A stretch of 64,000 nucleotides of DNA from STF1-184 sp050178795 (GTDB lineage: Bacteria; Bacillota; Clostridia; Christensenellales; UBA1242). Under the pieces are notes generated by a model that did no database searches, was not told the DNA's origin, and was given only the letters and a program-made list of their open reading frames with translations. Below, piece after piece: positions 57,411-64,000 of the stretch (positions are counted from its first letter, which is position 1; each line of letters opens with the position of its first letter). The stretch covers positions 75,282-139,281 of the forward strand of contig JBFXFT010000003.1 of NCBI GenBank assembly GCA_050178795.1. Reading direction: 5' to 3'. Both the position numbers and the translations under genes were made by a program.

Positions 57411-58484
57411 CTACATACTTGGGGTTAAATCTTCTGTTGAGCTTTTATCTTTAAATTTATAGCCATTGGCAATAAACTCTTTTGCTATTTTCTTTTCTTC
57501 TTCAAAAATATCTCTTTCTGGTAAGTGACAAATTAAGGTGTCCGCTAGTTCCTTTGTATAGATATTTTGGCTGTATAAATCATTGGACTCCCCATTAAAG
57601 CCCACTAGTTTAAAAATTTCTACTATTTCTTCACTGATAGGATTTATTCTATTATATTGTCTTCTAGTAAGACCAAAGCCCTCTGTTCGTAAAACTTTCT
57701 TAGGGTTAGATGGAGTGTCCATCGTAAGGTCTGCAACACAAGAATATATTGCGCCATCAATCTCGTAGGGAATAATTACAAAAGCGTGTGAATGTTCTGC
57801 GCCCTTTTCTGCAATAGAAACAACAAAAGAGTCAACATTTAACCCTTGCACCATAAATTGATAATCATAGCTAAATTCGCCACAAATCCCTTTATCATAA
57901 AAAGATACATTATATAAATTTTTTAAATAAGATCTGTTTTCTAAGTATGTAACTCTGTTATTGTATTTTAAGTTTTCAATAAAATGTTCCTTGAGTTTTT
58001 GTGTTAATTGAGCGTTCGTATTTAGCGCTTGTTGTTTGCTCGTTTGCTTTCTATTTTTTAAGTAGATTTTAACCGCCTCATCGTATAACCCTTCAATTTT
58101 CTCATTCAATTTATCAAGGCTCTTGTCTTCCGTTACCACATCTTCAATGCTTGTCATATCATACCTGATACGCCTTGCCAAATAGTCATATAAAACTATT
58201 ATTTTAACTATATCGGCATTTCTACATTTAATTGCTGACAAGTTTATTTTTTCATATATATCTTGCCTTTTTTCTATTAGGTTTTCTAGCATTTTTCTAT
58301 TGCTTGGAAAAGCATTATAAGTAACAGTGACAACATTTTTTGAAGAACTTTTTAAAACCCTATCTGTCCTGTTTTTTAATTTTGGATTTTGCTCATAAAA
58401 AGGCTTTAGTTGGTATATGCTACCCTCTGAGTAGATATATTTTTCTTTATAAAACTTGCTGGTCTCAACCTTTTTGATTTTCAT
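57411..58484 (-). CDS. Transglutaminase-like paralogue B
   Basis: 357 residues. VLYDYLARRIRYDMTS; Cys201 (DKGICGEFSYDYQFMVQGL), His233 (HSHAFVIIPY), Asp252 (CVADLTMDT). Closest to paralogue C: both open with a YKxxYIYxxGSI segment and end with (I)YTKxLxxxL and IFEE. Cytosolic. 13 bp after paralogue A. Its family role is not known; bacterial proteins of this fold include peptidases and peptide-crosslinking enzymes. Confidence 0.7.
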   Translation of the reverse strand: MKIKKVETSKFYKEKYIYSEGSIYQLKPFYEQNPKLKNRTDRVLKSSSKNVVTVTYNAFPSNRKMLENLIEKRQDIYEKINLSAIKCRNADIVKIIVLYDYLARRIRYDMTSIEDVVTEDKSLDKLNEKIEGLYDEAVKIYLKNRKQTSKQQALNTNAQLTQKLKEHFIENLKYNNRVTYLENRSYLKNLYNVSFYDKGICGEFSYDYQFMVQGLNVDSFVVSIAEKGAEHSHAFVIIPYEIDGAIYSCVADLTMDTPSNPKKVLRTEGFGLTRRQYNRINPISEEIVEIFKLVGFNGESNDLYSQNIYTKELADTLICHLPERDIFEEEKKIAKEFIANGYKFKDKSSTEDLTPSM

Positions 58485-58497
58485 AATTAAACCCTAT

Positions 58498-59739
58498 TTA
58501 TAGTTCCCTTTCATCTTGATGTGCTTTAAAGTTTACCATCATTGATATTATTTTGCTTCTATCTTCATCTAATTGTTCTTTAGTTAGAAAATATTTTGCA
58601 AAATCTTTTATTTGTTCTTCCTCATCGGCGTGGTTTCGCCACATATCGTACTTGTTTTCATTGCTGTTAAAATCAAATGAATCTTCTATTTTGGCAATAT
58701 ACTCAATTTTTAATCCTTCACTTCCTTCAAGTATTGCTTGCCAATAATCAGTCATAAATCCCTTTAGGTTGGTATTGAAAATTTTGTTTTCACCATTATT
58801 TCCTAAAGCAAGTGTTATATCACACAAATACATTGCGTCTTTGCTTTCGTTTTCTATTGCGTTAATAATGTGTTTATATTGTAGCCCCTTTTGGCTAATA
58901 CAAACTAAATTATTTGGTATGTTTAATTGATTTAATGGATAAGCGTTTCCATAGGCCAATTGTTCACATACACCCCTTTTTAAAATGAGTGCATCATATA
59001 CATTTCTAACCACTTGCAAATTACTAACGTAAATTTCTTCATCAATCATTCTTTGATAAACATTTTTATAATTGTTATCTAAAATTTGTAAAAGTTTTAA
59101 TGAAAATTTTACAGGACCTGTTTGCTTATTTATTAACTCTTTATAAATATTCATTTTCTTGTTAATTATTTCTGAATGCTTTTCTTGGTCTATAATTCCA
59201 TGTAATTTGCTTATATGATAAAAGCTTTTTTGTATTTCATTTAATTTAAAAAGTTGTGAATATACTGCTCTTCTTTCTGCAACAGTTCTGTAAGACAAAA
59301 GTCTTTTTAATACTTTTCTCAATTCGCTCTTTACAGATTTTTCTTGCTGAACTAAATTATTATAATTTTCTTTATCCCACTCTTGTTCCTCTGCCACTCT
59401 AGTATCCACTCTAAAGTCTGATGCGATATAGTCAAATATTTTTGCCACTTGAAAGTTTTTGCTAAAAGAAATTTCTTTAGAAATTCCTAAAAGTGGTTGT
59501 ACGTTAAGTTGGTTAAACATCACTTTCATTTGAATTGCAATTTCATCTAACATTTTAAAAATATCTGGAAATTTAACCCCGGGAACTAAAACCGCATCAT
59601 CACTATATTTTGCATCTAAAATTTGTTGCTTAAATTCTGGAAATATAGTTATAGCATATTCCTCATCTAAAATTTGGTTGTCTATCAAGACATATTGTTG
59701 TTTGTAGATGGAGTCAGTAATCACTTTTTGTATTTTCAT
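58498..59739 (-). CDS. Transglutaminase-like paralogue A (first gene of operon)
   Basis: 413 residues, the longest and most divergent. Same opening (MKIQKVITDSIYKQQYVLIDNQIL), then IFDYIASDFRVDTRV, an insert of ~140 residues rich in Lys and Glu, and triad candidates Cys258 (KRGVCEQLAYGNAYPLNQL), His290 (QYKHIINAI) and Asp307 (LCDITL). Only here does the start of the core lack the Gly-(I/V)-C-(N/G)-E-F pattern's Phe. It follows its own promoter, and three paralogues lie downstream in tight spacing, so all four should be co-expressed. Confidence 0.65.
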   Translation of the reverse strand: MKIQKVITDSIYKQQYVLIDNQILDEEYAITIFPEFKQQILDAKYSDDAVLVPGVKFPDIFKMLDEIAIQMKVMFNQLNVQPLLGISKEISFSKNFQVAKIFDYIASDFRVDTRVAEEQEWDKENYNNLVQQEKSVKSELRKVLKRLLSYRTVAERRAVYSQLFKLNEIQKSFYHISKLHGIIDQEKHSEIINKKMNIYKELINKQTGPVKFSLKLLQILDNNYKNVYQRMIDEEIYVSNLQVVRNVYDALILKRGVCEQLAYGNAYPLNQLNIPNNLVCISQKGLQYKHIINAIENESKDAMYLCDITLALGNNGENKIFNTNLKGFMTDYWQAILEGSEGLKIEYIAKIEDSFDFNSNENKYDMWRNHADEEEQIKDFAKYFLTKEQLDEDRSKIISMMVNFKAHQDEREL

Positions 59740-59775
59740 AAAACCCTCTTTTATTGTAGAAATTGTTCTAAGCCA

Positions 59776-59804
59776 ATTTTAACATAATATATAATTAAAT
59801 TCAA
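59776..59804 (-). promoter_or_regulatory. Promoter of the transglutaminase-like operon
   Basis: TTGAAT, 17-nt spacer, TAAAAT with TGT before it (extended -10); 36 nt upstream of the first ATG. Confidence 0.65.
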
Positions 59805-59812
59805 TAGAAAAT

Positions 59813-59843
59813 AAAAAACGACTAAGTTTTTTAGTCGTTTTAA
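59813..59843 (-). terminator. Terminator of ndk
   Basis: AAAACGACTAA and TTAGTCGTTTT stem, 5-nt loop; separates ndk from the transglutaminase-like operon. Confidence 0.85.
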
Positions 59844-59849
59844 TTTTAT

Positions 59850-60275
59850 TTAAGCGTTCTCTCCAAAAAAGCGTTTAATTTCTTCATTTGCGTTTTCTAT
59901 ACTGTCGCTTCCGTGAATTAAATTTTCGCCCTCTTTACAAGAGTAATCACCCCTGATTGTTCCAATATCGGCATTTAGCCAACTAGTTGAACCCATAAGT
60001 TTTCGCATACCGGTTATTACATCGCTACCTTCAATAATCATACCTACAACTGGTCCACTGGTGATAAATTCCAAAATTTCAGGGAAAAATGGTTTATCTA
60101 CCAAATGTGAGTAATGCTCTTTTACTAAGTCCTCTGTAAATGTAAACATCTTCATTGCCGTAATTTTAAAACCTTTCTTTTCAATTCGGCTAATTATTTC
60201 GCCCATCAAGTGCCTTTTGACAGCGTCTGGTTTTAACATAATGTATGTTCTTTCAAAATTGTCGTTTCTTCCCAT
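59850..60275 (-). CDS. ndk: Nucleoside diphosphate kinase
   Basis: 141 residues from the ATG at 60275 (GAGGT 7 nt upstream); earlier starts are less likely. Moves the terminal phosphate between NTPs and NDPs. TYIMLKPDAVKRHLMGEII, then the active-site block ending in the C-terminal half and the LIHGSDSIENANEEIKRFF tail are canonical. The phospho-His, expected just before G-S-D-S, is His in LIHGSDS. Own promoter and terminator. Confidence 0.95.
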   Translation of the reverse strand: MGRNDNFERTYIMLKPDAVKRHLMGEIISRIEKKGFKITAMKMFTFTEDLVKEHYSHLVDKPFFPEILEFITSGPVVGMIIEGSDVITGMRKLMGSTSWLNADIGTIRGDYSCKEGENLIHGSDSIENANEEIKRFFGENA

Positions 60276-60310
60276 TTTATACCTCATAATATTTTTTTGT
60301 GATTGCAGTA

Positions 60311-60339
60311 ATTGTAACATATATTTATTCCTTTGTGAA
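60311..60339 (-). promoter_or_regulatory. Promoter of ndk
   Basis: TTCACA, 17-nt spacer, TACAAT; 35 nt upstream of the ATG at 60275. Confidence 0.6.
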
Positions 60340-60378
60340 TACTTTTTTTATTTTTAATATACAAATATTGCTTTTTAT

Positions 60379-60407
60379 TTGACAAAATGACAGGTGTCAT
60401 TTAAAAT
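60379..60407 (+). promoter_or_regulatory. Promoter of the TetR gene
   Basis: Consensus TTGACA, 17-nt spacer, TAAAAT; 30 nt before the ATG. Confidence 0.75.
60385..60402 (+). promoter_or_regulatory. Palindromic operator filling the TetR promoter spacer
   Basis: AAATGACAGGTGTCATTT: perfect 8-bp arms around GG, located exactly between the -35 and -10 boxes. Likely autoregulatory site of the TetR protein. Confidence 0.75.
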
Positions 60408-60437
60408 ACTTCTATAAAAATTAATTGGAGTAAAGTT

Positions 60438-61052
60438 ATGCCCACACAAGTCTTTTTAAATTTAACAAAAGAAAAACAACAAAAGGTTTTAAACGCTGGA
60501 ATAAAAGAGTTTTCAAACGTAAAATTTGAAGATGTTTCTATAAAAAATATAGTGGAAGACGCCCAAATTGCTAGAGGAAGTTTTTATGCCTATTTTGAAG
60601 ACAAAGATGACTTTTTAAACTTTATATTGTCCTCACTAAAACAAAAAATGCTAGGCGTAGAAGATGCTAGATATAGCAAAAATAATGACATATTTGAAAA
60701 CGCCAAAAGCGTTATGTTAAAAAAAATTGAAAGTTCAAATATGTTTGAAAACAATATGCCTAAAACATTTGAACTATTTAATATGCTTTCATCTTCAGAA
60801 CTTGGTAGAGAATTCTTATTAAAAACTTTAACAAACTCAAAAGATAAAGAAATACTAATAAGCGAATTAATAAATGGTTCCAAGCCAAGTGATTTAACTT
60901 TTGAAGACATAACCTTAATTGTTGAAGTGCTTGTTGGAATAAGTAAAACAATTTTTCAAAAACTTATGCGAAAGCAAATAACAAAAGATGAAGCCATAGT
61001 AGAATTGAATAAAAAATTTGACTTTGTTAAATATGGTGTCTTTAAAAAATAA
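60438..61052 (+). CDS. TetR-family transcriptional regulator
   Basis: 204 residues. TetR N-terminal DNA-binding domain: KEKQQKVLNAGIKEFSNVKFEDVSIKNIVEDAQIARGSFYAYFEDKDDFLNFIL (key parts SIKNIVEDAQIARGSFY and YFEDKDD). The ligand domain (60-200) is not recognised. The gene is preceded by a strong promoter whose spacer is a perfect palindrome, so it very probably represses itself. No obvious target gene is adjacent; ndk is divergent on the other side, and its -35 ends 40 nt from the operator. Confidence 0.9.
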   Translation: MPTQVFLNLTKEKQQKVLNAGIKEFSNVKFEDVSIKNIVEDAQIARGSFYAYFEDKDDFLNFILSSLKQKMLGVEDARYSKNNDIFENAKSVMLKKIESSNMFENNMPKTFELFNMLSSSELGREFLLKTLTNSKDKEILISELINGSKPSDLTFEDITLIVEVLVGISKTIFQKLMRKQITKDEAIVELNKKFDFVKYGVFKK

Positions 61053-61063
61053 ATTAGAGCAAT

Positions 61064-61092
61064 AAAAAACACAGCGTTATGCTGTGTTTTTT
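61064..61092 (+). terminator. Bidirectional terminator
   Basis: AAAAAACACAGC and GCTGTGTTTTTT stem, 5-nt loop, between the TetR gene and HU. Confidence 0.9.
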
Positions 61093-61097
61093 AATTA

Positions 61098-61370
61098 TTA
61101 ATTGAATAATCCCTTAAAGCTCTTTCCTACTCTTAGTTTAGGAGAGTTAGATGCTGCCACCTTAACTTTCTTTTTAGTTAATGGGTTGAATGCTACTCTA
61201 GCTGCCTTGTGTTGCAACTCAAAAGTACCAAAACCAACTAATTGAACTTTTTCGCCTCTCTTTAGTTCTTCAACAACAGTTTCAACAAATGCTTTGTAAG
61301 CTGCATCTGCTTGTCTTCCTGTAAGACCTGCTTTTTCAGCAACTGCCTTTAAAAATTCGCCTTTATTCAT
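61098..61370 (-). CDS. hup: DNA-binding protein HU
   Basis: 90 residues, typical of HU. ATG at 61370 with GGAGG 7 nt upstream; a TTG 12 nt earlier would be inside that site. Nucleoid protein that bends DNA as a dimer. MNKGEFLKAVAEKAGLTGRQADAAYKAF, then GEKVQLVGFGTFEL and the DNA-contacting arm FNPLTKKKVKVAASNSPKLRVGKSFK (key: NPLTKKKV, PKLRVGK) are canonical. Confidence 0.97.
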   Translation of the reverse strand: MNKGEFLKAVAEKAGLTGRQADAAYKAFVETVVEELKRGEKVQLVGFGTFELQHKAARVAFNPLTKKKVKVAASNSPKLRVGKSFKGLFN

Positions 61371-61649
61371 AATTTCCTCCAAAAAAATTTTTTGATATCT
61401 TATTGTAACAATTTTTAAACAAAAAATCTACTAAAATAAGGAAAAAATGTGGCTTTTTAGTCAATTTGATGCCGAAAAGCACCTAAAATGGCACTTTTAA
61501 CAAAATTACAACTTGAAAAACAGGTTTTTACGCCTTAAACTGACCCACTGTAAAAAATGGTGATTAAAAGCAATTTATTTAAGTTTCTTTTTATTCACTT
61601 GTAAAAGTTCCCTATTTTATATATAATATTTATACGTAAAGGAACAAAT
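61371..61649. other. 279-bp spacer between HU and radC
   Basis: Holds the radC promoter at its right end. The middle (61441-61560) has two loosely alike boxes, GCACCTAAAATGGCAC (61479) and CGCCTTAAACTGACCCAC (61531), which recall terminal repeats of IS21-like elements; no transposase is present. Otherwise nothing recognised. Confidence 0.35.
61599..61627 (+). promoter_or_regulatory. Promoter of radC
   Basis: TTGTAA, 17-nt spacer, TATAAT; 22 nt before the ATG. Confidence 0.65.
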
Positions 61650-62405
61650 ATGGAAAAAGAAAATTTACACGAGGGACATAGAACAAGGTTAAGAGAAAAG
61701 GCCTGCGAGAATGGTTTACACACTTTTGACGAACACCAAGTTTTAGAACTTCTTTTGAGTTATATAGTGCCGAGGAAAGATACCAACCCAATAGCACACA
61801 GGCTTATTAAAGAATTTGGTAGTCTCGCTGGCGTACTAGATGCAAAGGAAGACGATTTAGCAAAGATAAATGGAATAGGCGAAAGAGCCAGTGCTTTTTT
61901 ACATTTAATGCCACAATTTTTTAAGAGTTATCAACAAAGCAAAATTAAAGAAAAACCATTTATTACAAATCCTGCACAAGTATTTAACTATCTCGGTGAA
62001 ATGATAAGGCTTATGCCACATGAAGAGTTTTATATGATTTGTCTAGATTCTAAAAGCCAAGTAATACTATCTAAACTCATTGCAAAGGGCACGAACAATC
62101 AAGTTAACTTTAACCTAAAGGAAATTACACAGATAGCACTTCAAACTTCAGCTAGCGGAATAATACTTGTGCATAACCACCCAACAGGCTCTGAAGAACC
62201 AAGTTCGGAAGATATTGAACTAACTAAAAAAATTTATGTCGCACTTTCCCTAAATGGAATATGCGTTTTAGACCATTTGATAATAAGTCAAACCAACTAT
62301 TACAGTTTTACTAAAAACGGTTTATTTAAAGCCTTTAATACTGACCTTAGTTCAATGTTAAATATACAGGCTTTAAGAGAAAGAGCACCAAAATATGCAG
62401 CATAA
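61650..62405 (+). CDS. radC: RadC-family JAB/MPN metalloprotein
   Basis: 251 residues, normal length. An N-terminal helix-hairpin-helix region (LAGVLDAKEDDLAKINGIGERAS) leads to the JAB1/MPN-like metal site: LVHNHPTGSEEPSSEDIELTKK (His-x-His...Ser...Asp), which binds zinc. Long annotated as a DNA-repair protein, though its true role is uncertain. RBS AAAGGAA 6 nt before the ATG. Confidence 0.93.
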   Translation: MEKENLHEGHRTRLREKACENGLHTFDEHQVLELLLSYIVPRKDTNPIAHRLIKEFGSLAGVLDAKEDDLAKINGIGERASAFLHLMPQFFKSYQQSKIKEKPFITNPAQVFNYLGEMIRLMPHEEFYMICLDSKSQVILSKLIAKGTNNQVNFNLKEITQIALQTSASGIILVHNHPTGSEEPSSEDIELTKKIYVALSLNGICVLDHLIISQTNYYSFTKNGLFKAFNTDLSSMLNIQALRERAPKYAA

Positions 62406-62430
62406 AAAAGAGAGGCAAAACCTCTCTTTT
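62405..62430 (+). terminator. Bidirectional terminator
   Basis: AAAAGAGAGG and CCTCTCTTTT stem, 5-nt loop, between radC and lepB. Confidence 0.88.
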
Positions 62431-62443
62431 ATTTTTTATTAAA

Positions 62444-63118
62444 CTAACTAAATATCCCAACAAATTTTTGCCAAAAATAAACAAAGAAATTAGTGCCATA
62501 AGGAATTATAATGTCTACTCTACCAACAAATTCATCAATTGAAACTGGACCATAAGTAGAACAGTCCAAACTTTGCCCGCGATTATCACCTAAATAAAAA
62601 ATATAATTGTCTGGTACTACTAATTCGTCGCCGTCAAAATATTCGGGATGATTGGCTTTTAAAAGATTAAAGTTGGCAAGTGTAAAACTTAAACCGCTCT
62701 TATACACTACATAATCTTCAACCAACAAATCTCCGTTCAAATATACTTCTATTTCGTGCGTTACCGCATTTTCTTCAATTTTTATTCGGTCGCCACCAAG
62801 CGCAATTAATCTCTTTATTACATATACACTCTGGCTCGTCTCCACAACAATAATGTCGCCCCTAGTTACCGTATTGTCTAGTCTATTTATGTAGGCTATA
62901 TCTTGTTTATAATCTTCACTTTCGCTCCACTCAGCGTTAATGGTAGGCTGCATTGAAGGTCCAACAACCTCTACACCCATATAAATAAAAGAAAATGACA
63001 TAAGGGCTATTGCAAAAAGCACACATAGTAAAAAGAAAGCGTTAAAAGCCCTCTTTAACGCCGCCATTTTTTTGCTTGGCTCAACGCATGTGTAGTTTTG
63101 CATATCTAATGTTTCCAA
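62444..63118 (-). CDS. lepB: Signal peptidase I (Ser-Lys type)
   Basis: 224 residues. General-purpose signal peptidase. One membrane segment (~24-47), then VVGPSMQPTI with nucleophile Ser55, VVETSQSVYVIKRLIALGGDRI with the catalytic Lys102, and the family box FYLGDNRGQSLDCSTYGPV. It uses the Ser-Lys dyad, unlike the Ser-His SipW-type enzyme at 3.3 kb, so the genome has both kinds. It probably processes most exported proteins. Adjacent (28 bp) to the degenerate HD gene upstream. Confidence 0.95.
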   Translation of the reverse strand: METLDMQNYTCVEPSKKMAALKRAFNAFFLLCVLFAIALMSFSFIYMGVEVVGPSMQPTINAEWSESEDYKQDIAYINRLDNTVTRGDIIVVETSQSVYVIKRLIALGGDRIKIEENAVTHEIEVYLNGDLLVEDYVVYKSGLSFTLANFNLLKANHPEYFDGDELVVPDNYIFYLGDNRGQSLDCSTYGPVSIDEFVGRVDIIIPYGTNFFVYFWQKFVGIFS

Positions 63119-63145
63119 AAAATTCCCCCTAAATAAGTTATGTAA

Positions 63146-63793
63146 CTAAAATGCTTGTACGGTATCTGTATCTTTTGAGGTTACGCTCCTGCGCAATTTT
63201 TTTGCAAGTTTTCTAAAATGCTTGCGGTTTTCTTTAATTGCCTTATATATCGCGGTGTCCTTGTCGTATCTATACATCATTTTAAAAATTCTTCTATCTA
63301 CGCTTGTAGGTCTGCCGTCTTCTTCTGTTTGTAAGTTTGCAAAAGTAATTATTTCTATATAACTATGAACATTTGGTCTTTCTGCAAGAAGTTTGTGCGC
63401 CTCGTTGTATATATGAATTATTTTATCGTCACCTAAATGCCTTGCCTCTGCTTGCCCTGCCGTATGAAACATAAGCGTTAATGCAATGTCCTCACTTAGC
63501 CCCTTTTCAATGGCAAAGATGGCAGCATCTAGTGCATATAGCCCTCTATGTTTTACCCTTTTTGAATAACCAATATAATGCAAAAATGCTATTTGTTCTA
63601 GGTCATCTATTTCTTGTTCTGACATATCAAAAGACTTTTCTATTCCTCGAACTTGACCCACTACACCAAGTGTGTGCTTGTAGTGATTGTCTGTTTCGTC
63701 AAAATATTTTGAAAACTCAAAAACATCAAATTTTTTATTTAATGGATTTACCCTAACATCGTACTGGCTTTTAAAAATTTCTAATAGGCTCAT
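63146..63793 (-). CDS. Degenerate HD-domain protein (HD to HY)
   Basis: 215 residues. The fold of HD phosphohydrolases is clear: His40 in HYKHTLGVVG, FLHYIGYSKRVKHRGLYALDAAIFAI where families read LHDIGYS...HPLDGA, and FHTAGQAEARHLGDD where they read HHTGA. But the central His-Asp pair is His72-Tyr73, removing the key metal ligand, so it may be catalytically dead or use another metal set. It starts the operon with lepB. No signal or membrane part. Confidence 0.75.
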   Translation of the reverse strand: MSLLEIFKSQYDVRVNPLNKKFDVFEFSKYFDETDNHYKHTLGVVGQVRGIEKSFDMSEQEIDDLEQIAFLHYIGYSKRVKHRGLYALDAAIFAIEKGLSEDIALTLMFHTAGQAEARHLGDDKIIHIYNEAHKLLAERPNVHSYIEIITFANLQTEEDGRPTSVDRRIFKMMYRYDKDTAIYKAIKENRKHFRKLAKKLRRSVTSKDTDTVQAF

Positions 63794-63915
63794 ATTGTTC
63801 CCTCAATTTTTTATTACTTACATTTAATATAACATATTTTAAAAAACCTTTCAATTATTATGCGTTTATTTGTAAAACTAAATATTGGCGCAACTTTAAC
63901 AAAATAAAATTACAT

Positions 63916-63944
63916 TTGACAAAACTCGCCATTCTCATTACACT
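63916..63944 (+). promoter_or_regulatory. Promoter of tRNA-Arg(TCG)
   Basis: Consensus TTGACA, 17-nt spacer, TACACT; 15 nt before the tRNA. Confidence 0.7.
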
Positions 63945-63959
63945 ATATTTAACCTATTA

Positions 63960-64000
63960 GCACTCGTAGTGAAATGGATATCACATCTGTCTTCGGAACA
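63960..64000 (+). tRNA. tRNA-Arg(TCG), 3' part cut by window edge
   Basis: 41 nt present: acceptor GCACTCG, T8-A9, D-arm GTGA...TCAC, anticodon stem TCTGT with loop CTTCGGA (anticodon TCG, reads CGA), and the first ACA of the stem's other strand. Arm lengths are canonical; the T-arm lies outside the window. Confidence 0.85.

Overview
This is an AT-rich chromosomal window with short intergenic gaps, Shine-Dalgarno sites of the AGGAGG type, sigma-A-like promoters and many U-tailed hairpin terminators. Lipoprotein signals, a SipW-type and an ordinary signal peptidase, and HU, TypA, DnaB, RadC and MscL point to a low-GC Gram-positive (Bacillota, Clostridia-like) bacterium. TGG codes for Trp and there is no sign of a recoded genetic code. 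I infer an uncultured host-associated clostridial lineage, but nothing in the window fixes the species. No phage, CRISPR array or intact insertion sequence is visible.

Layout. 1-9.9 kb: the 5' part of a CCA-adding enzyme, then a surface block made of a SipW-type signal peptidase with three TasA/camelysin-like substrates and a 1895-residue lipoprotein with 17 Fn3-like repeats and GLUG repeats. 10-24.9 kb: mscL, an HD protein, bcp, an ABC exporter, two lipoproteins, a tRNA-Arg(CCT) beside its decayed copy, an oxidoreductase, leuS, an adhesin-like protein and a short alaS. 25-34.9 kb: a GPH symporter, the typA-small membrane protein-dnaB operon, zinc-ribbon/SPFH proteins, a CYTH protein and a DNA glycosylase. 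34.9-38 kb: two paralogous InlB/Flg_new-repeat lipoproteins. 38-49 kb: an ABC-2 exporter operon ending in ogt, two tandem RlmD-like rRNA methyltransferases, an NDP-sugar-epimerase-like protein behind an attenuator-like leader, flavoproteins and folD.

49-60 kb is the most unusual part. A GLUG-repeat wall protein is divergent from a cluster of a secreted coiled-coil protein, a membrane protein with an RsgI-type extracellular domain but no cytoplasmic anti-sigma domain, an ECF-like sigma factor, and an RsgI-type anti-sigma factor. The first three transcription units share an 11-bp element (TTACCAATAAA) with TTGTT at exactly the same distance downstream, a good candidate for the sigma factor's own promoter. 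Two of the proteins share a distinctive coiled-coil repeat. Next comes an operon of four diverged tandem paralogues with an intact transglutaminase-like Cys-His-Asp triad.

60-64 kb: ndk, a TetR regulator whose palindromic operator fills its own promoter spacer, HU, radC, lepB, a degenerate HD-domain protein (HD changed to HY) and the 5' part of a tRNA-Arg(TCG). In at least two genes (CCA enzyme, CYTH protein) the -10 box ends 6 nt before the ATG, which suggests leaderless mRNAs.
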